Below, one piece after another: positions 5,654 to 8,436 of a stretch of DNA of 8,436 nt. This DNA comes from an uncultured Gemella sp. (lineage in GTDB: Bacteria; Bacillota; Bacilli; Staphylococcales; Gemellaceae): assembly GCA_927911745.1 (NCBI GenBank), contig CAKMQF010000116.1, positions 1-8,436 on the forward strand, read 5' to 3'. The stretch's first letter is position 1; the number at the start of each line of letters is the position of its first letter. The position numbers and the translations under genes are program-made. The notes below the pieces were generated by a model. The model had not been told where the DNA came from. It searched no databases and saw only the letters and a program-made list of their open reading frames with translations.

Positions 5654-7408
5654 ATGAAAAAAAATAATATTAAATACGTTCTTATACCCGCATTTGCAGC
5701 TGCAGCGCTATTCCCTGTTTTAGCTAACGATAATCAAGCAAAAGCTAATGAGGACAAATCTGCTACACCTTCAACTATTAGTAAACCAGAAACTACTGGT
5801 GCAAAACCTGCTAGTGTTCCTACTACTAATAATGTTGCAGAAACAACACCTACTACTTCTGCTAGTCCAGCTAACAGTGTAAAACCGGAACCAGCAGTTA
5901 ATATTGAATCATCTAATAGTGCAAGTGTTATTAATAACGAAACTGTTAAAACAAAAGCACCATTAACTGTAGCTGAATATAAGCAAAAAAGTGCTTTAGA
6001 ACTTGCTCAATTAATTCGTGAGAAAAAAGTTACTAGTACAGAACTTGTTGACTTAGCTTATAAAGTTATTGCAGAAGAAAATCCTAAATTAAATGCTGTA
6101 CTAACAACAGAAAATGGGAAAATTCCAAAAGCTATTGTTGATGAAGCATATAGAACAGCTAAAGAAATTGATAATCGTATTAGCGCTGGTAAACTAGCTG
6201 CTAATCCTGTAGATTGGAAAGAACAACCTTTCTTAGGTGTTCCAACTTTAATCAAAGGTCTTGATGAATTAAAAAATGGTGATTATACTAAAGGAGTATA
6301 TCTAAATAAAGGAAAAATAGCAGATAAGAGTGGTCCTGTAGCCACAGAATTTGCTAAATTAGGTTTTGTTATCCTTGGACAAACTAACACTCCTGAACTT
6401 GGTACTAGAAATATTACTGATTCAAAATTATTTGGACCTGCTGGTAATCCATGGGATTCTAGCCGTAATACTGGAGGATCTTCAGGTGGTAGTGCTGGAG
6501 CCGTAGCTAGTGGTATGGTACCTATAGCTAGTGGTAGTGATGCTGGAGGATCTATCCGTATTCCTTCTTCATGGACTGGTCTTATCGGTTTAAAACCTAC
6601 TGGACACGTGGTTAAATTCCCTCTAGTAAAAACTATCGAAGATGCTAAAGCATTCTTTAATAAAACTAAGATTAGCAAACCTGAAACGTTAATCGAACCA
6701 CCTAAAGATATTAAAAAATTAAAAATTGCATATACTCTTAAAACTCCTCTTAAAGATCTTGAATTAAGTGAAGTTGGTAAAAAAGCTATTTTACAAACAG
6801 TTGACTTCCTAAGAAAAGAAGGATTTACTGTTGAAGAGGTTAAAGAATTCCCTATCGATGGATACGAAGGAATTAAAACATATACTGTAGGTGCTATTGG
6901 TGAAGAAGGTTATGTTGCCGCTGTTAAAAATGTAACAGAACAAAACAAACGTCAACTAGATCCTGCGACTTATGCATTAGGAACATCTTCTTATATGGGT
7001 CCAAATGCTAACACTGATATTTCTTCAGTAAAACCATTATCTACATTTATAGATCAAATGAATGCATTTTATAAAAAATATGATCTATTCTTAGTTCCAA
7101 CTAACGCGGTTACCGCTCCATCAAATGACAAAAAGATTGATCCTTATGTAGATCCAGAAGTTGAAGAACAACTATATAATATTAACAAAATTAAAGATCC
7201 AAAAGAAAGATTTAATTTATTAACTAAACAATGGTTACCAATGACTAGACGTTCTCCATATACTTGGGTATTTAATTTATCTGGAAATCCAGCAATCTCT
7301 TTACCTACATATCTGAGTGATAAAAATCTACCATTTGGAGTTATGTTCGCGGCTAAAAATAACTCTGAAAAAAATTCTTTTAGAAATTGGTCAATACTTC
7401 CAAAATAA
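5654..7408 (+). CDS. Secreted amidase-signature hydrolase, catalytic part of a cell-wall-anchored protein (frameshifted near its end)
   Basis: Amidase-signature enzymes hydrolyse amide bonds with a Ser-cisSer-Lys triad. The product has a signal peptide (basic KKNNIK, hydrophobic core, probable cleavage after PVLA or QAKA), a Thr/Pro/Ser/Asn-rich stalk (about 32-100) and the catalytic domain from about residue 103. The triad is intact: K201 in PTLIKG, S276 in GGSSGGS and nucleophile S300 in GSDAGGSIRIPS. The spacings (75 and 24 residues) equal those of FAAH as I recall it. After GLKPT (312-316) the loop before KFPLVKTIEDA is shorter than usual. The frame stops at 7408 after NNSEKNSFRNWSILPK. 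Removing one A from the A7 run at 7368-7374 instead continues into ILLEIGQYFQ, a normal amidase C-terminus, and a sortase anchor. Restored length is 703 residues (5654-7766). The substrate is unknown. Confidence 0.9.
   Translation: MKKNNIKYVLIPAFAAAALFPVLANDNQAKANEDKSATPSTISKPETTGAKPASVPTTNNVAETTPTTSASPANSVKPEPAVNIESSNSASVINNETVKTKAPLTVAEYKQKSALELAQLIREKKVTSTELVDLAYKVIAEENPKLNAVLTTENGKIPKAIVDEAYRTAKEIDNRISAGKLAANPVDWKEQPFLGVPTLIKGLDELKNGDYTKGVYLNKGKIADKSGPVATEFAKLGFVILGQTNTPELGTRNITDSKLFGPAGNPWDSSRNTGGSSGGSAGAVASGMVPIASGSDAGGSIRIPSSWTGLIGLKPTGHVVKFPLVKTIEDAKAFFNKTKISKPETLIEPPKDIKKLKIAYTLKTPLKDLELSEVGKKAILQTVDFLRKEGFTVEEVKEFPIDGYEGIKTYTVGAIGEEGYVAAVKNVTEQNKRQLDPATYALGTSSYMGPNANTDISSVKPLSTFIDQMNAFYKKYDLFLVPTNAVTAPSNDKKIDPYVDPEVEEQLYNINKIKDPKERFNLLTKQWLPMTRRSPYTWVFNLSGNPAISLPTYLSDKNLPFGVMFAAKNNSEKNSFRNWSILPK
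7368..7374 (+). other. A7 frameshift site in the amidase gene
   Basis: The current frame reads GAA AAA AAT TCT (EKNS) and stops 11 codons later. With one A fewer it reads GAA AAA ATT CTT TTA GAA ATT GGT (EKILLEIG), the expected last helix of an amidase domain, and stays open to the LPNTG anchor. The run is therefore one A too long or two short, opposite in sign to the phosphatase site. Confidence 0.8.
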
Positions 7409-7766
7409 ACACCAATTCAAAATGAATCCTGCTATTAGAAATACAAATGTTTCAGAAAATGGAAATAAAATCGGAATAAATGAAGACGGAACTAAATTTG
7501 AATACGCAGTTCCAACTTATGCACCTTCTGTTGCAGAATTACCAACTTTAAATATCAACAATGGTACTGCTACTATTCCAAGTAAATCTGAAAATTCAAA
7601 AACTACTTCTGTTAAAGAAGATAATAAGGTATTGAAAACAAATAAATTAAATTCAATTTCTAAAACTCTTCCAAATACAGGAGAAAACACAAACAACTTC
7701 CTATCAGCAATTGGACTTTCATTCCTTGCTTTAATAGGACTATTAAAACGTAAAAAAAATAATTAG
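7368..7766 (+). CDS. C-terminal part of the amidase: end of catalytic domain, linker and LPNTG sortase anchor
   Basis: This is the second fragment of the gene starting at 5654, in the next frame. It has no ribosome binding site of its own, so it is not a separate gene; an internal ATG at 7422 would give only a linker and anchor without a signal peptide. It encodes the last amidase helix (ILLEIGQYFQNKHQFKMNP), a region ending in KFEYAVPTYAPSVAELP, a Ser/Thr/Lys/Asn-rich wall-spanning linker and the cell-wall sorting signal. That signal is LPNTG (bases 7668-7682, residues 672-676 of the restored protein), a hydrophobic stretch (FLSAIGLSFLALIGLL) and the basic tail KRKKNN. Sortase A would cut between Thr and Gly and couple the enzyme to peptidoglycan. 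The frameshift as written would leave the catalytic part secreted but not anchored. Confidence 0.85.
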   Translation, partial: KKILLEIGQYFQNKHQFKMNPAIRNTNVSENGNKIGINEDGTKFEYAVPTYAPSVAELPTLNINNGTATIPSKSENSKTTSVKEDNKVLKTNKLNSISKTLPNTGENTNNFLSAIGLSFLALIGLLKRKKNN

Positions 7767-7778
7767 TATTAATTAAAT

Positions 7779-7820
7779 ATAAATACGGTTGATTCCTATA
7801 GTTAACCGTATTTATTTTAT
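7779..7820 (+). terminator. Intrinsic terminator after the first amidase gene
   Basis: ATAAATACGGTT (7779-7790) and AACCGTATTTAT (7804-7815) form a perfect 12-base stem. It can be extended by three pairs including G-U wobbles, with the remaining bases as loop, and is followed by a T-rich tail (TTTATTTTATTTTC). It lies 12 bases after the stop codon and separates the two amidase copies. Confidence 0.8.
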
Positions 7821-7911
7821 TTTCAAAAAATATTTTTCTCTATTCTTAACTACTATTCTATCTATATGAAAAATCATGTTAATATTTTTTTCATTTCATC
7901 TAACTATTTTC

Positions 7912-7940
7912 TTGATTGATAATTAGTATCGGAGTATAAT
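7912..7940 (+). promoter_or_regulatory. Promoter of the second amidase gene
   Basis: TTGATT (7912-7917), 17 bases, TATAAT (7935-7940). It is nearly identical to the first amidase promoter, sharing CTTGATTGATA and TATCGGAGTATAAT, so the promoter was duplicated with the gene. Confidence 0.8.
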
Positions 7941-7984
7941 TGTATGTAGAAAGCTTTTTCAAGGTTTTAATAATTATTTAAAAT

Positions 7985-7989
7985 AGGAG
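7985..7989 (+). promoter_or_regulatory. Ribosome binding site of the second amidase gene
   Basis: AGGAG lies six bases before the ATG at 7996, in ATAGGAGCTAAAA, differing by one base from the box of the first copy. Confidence 0.8.
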
Positions 7990-7995
7990 CTAAAA

Positions 7996-8436
7996 ATGAA
8001 AAAAAACAAAATTAAATATGTACTTATACCTGCCTTTGCAGCTGCAACATTATTTCCAGTAATAGCTAACGATAATCAAGCTAAGGCAAGTGATGATAAA
8101 GTTACAACATCTTCAAACGTTACTACTACTAATGAAAAACCAACTAGTGTTGATACTACTGCCAATAATGTAGTACCAACTGCTACTAATACTACAGCAA
8201 ACGATGTAACAGCAAGTACTACTAATAGTGAACCTGAAAACAATAAAAATAATGAGCCTACTAATAGTACTGATGTTGAAAACAAAAGAATCAACTAAAC
8301 CAACTATAACCTTTTACTGTAGCTGAATATAAACAAAAAAGTGCTCTGAACTTGCAAACTAATTACGTGAGAAAAAAGTTAACTAGTACAGAGCTTGTGA
8401 TTAGCTACAAAGTTATTTCAGAAGAAAATCCTAAGT
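7996..8436 (+). CDS. Second, tandem copy of the wall-anchored amidase: 5' part only, disrupted by indels near the window end
   Basis: The first 100 codons are open (stop at 8296-8298). They encode a signal peptide nearly identical to that of the upstream amidase (KYVLIPAFAAATLFPVIAND versus KYVLIPAFAAAALFPVLAND) and a longer-looking Thr/Asn-rich stalk with little sequence similarity to the first. After the stop, the start of the catalytic domain can be followed by switching frames: TVAEYKQKSA, then EL, LREKKV, TSTEL and YKVISEENPK, matching TVAEYKQKSALELAQLIREKKVTSTELVDLAYKVIAEENPK of the first copy. About six small insertions or deletions and one in-frame TAA lie between 8284 and 8407. Residue identity between the breaks stays high, so sequence error at the end of the read or contig is likelier than an old pseudogene. 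The gene runs off the right edge; catalytic residues are not covered. Confidence 0.8.
8100..8280 (+). repeat. Low-complexity Thr/Asn-rich stalk coding region
   Basis: This encodes alternating Thr, Asn, Ser, Val and Glu with loose repetition of TTANNV / TTANDV units and ACT/AAT-rich codons. It corresponds to residues 35-95 of the second amidase. Such stalks usually span the wall and are unstructured. The repeats are imperfect, so I describe this as low complexity rather than a true tandem array. Confidence 0.5.

Noticed and set aside
6058..6678. Two minus-strand open frames within the amidase gene
   Set aside because: Antisense to the amidase catalytic core, rich in Pro/Leu from reversed Gly/Ser codons, with no start signals.
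7866..7894. ATGAAAAAT / ATTTTTTTCAT inverted repeat between the amidase copies
   Set aside because: The arms match only with bulges and are almost pure A/T, so this is expected by chance in this composition.
8076..8294. Minus-strand Val/Leu/Ser-rich open frame
   Set aside because: Mirror of the Thr/Asn-rich stalk coding sequence; low complexity, not a membrane protein.

Overview
The window is AT-rich DNA with a Firmicutes character. It has strong AGGAG-type ribosome binding sites, TTGAxx-17-TATAAT promoters, Gram-positive lipoproteins and an LPNTG sortase signal. The style (short lipoprotein leaders, LPNTG anchor, very A/T-rich third positions) fits an oral coccus such as Gemella or a relative. 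That genus call is recognition from memory, not a search. The first 102 bases do not belong: they are GC-rich and encode a piece of a proteobacterial Aer-type PAS domain, so the sequence begins with what looks like a chimeric join.

Layout. (1) 1-102: foreign PAS fragment. (2) 4169 down to about 103, minus strand: a tightly overlapping five-gene operon. In transcription order it encodes a substrate-binding lipoprotein, two separate permeases, an ATPase and a nucleoside hydrolase. The binding protein and ATPase resemble the uncharacterised YnjB/YnjD transporter family. The hydrolase is cut off at the chimeric join and lacks roughly its last 120 residues. (3) 4170-4593: AT-rich divergent intergenic region with outward promoters, a possible cre site and inverted repeats. 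(4) 4594-5441, plus strand: a class C (P4-type) acid phosphatase lipoprotein with a one-base frameshift in an A7 run, followed by a perfect 20-bp-stem terminator. (5) 5654-7766, plus strand: a secreted, cell-wall-anchored amidase-signature hydrolase, frameshifted in another A7 run near the end of the catalytic domain, followed by a terminator. (6) 7996-8436: the beginning of a tandem paralogue of that amidase, with duplicated promoter, leader and signal peptide. Its last ~150 bases carry a dense cluster of indels and run off the end.

How the genes could fit together (inference). A surface phosphatase strips phosphate from nucleotide-like compounds. A binding-protein transporter imports an unknown solute, and a cytosolic nucleoside hydrolase made from the same mRNA cleaves an N-glycosidic bond, suggesting salvage of a nucleoside-like compound. 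The two amidases would act on amides or peptides at the cell surface.

The chimeric start, two homopolymer frameshifts of opposite sign and the indel-riddled end together suggest draft-quality sequence. The broken frames are therefore more likely errors than true pseudogenes, although the two A7 sites could be tested as slippage or phase-variation sites. I see no CRISPR array, rRNA, tRNA, insertion sequence or recognisable defence system.
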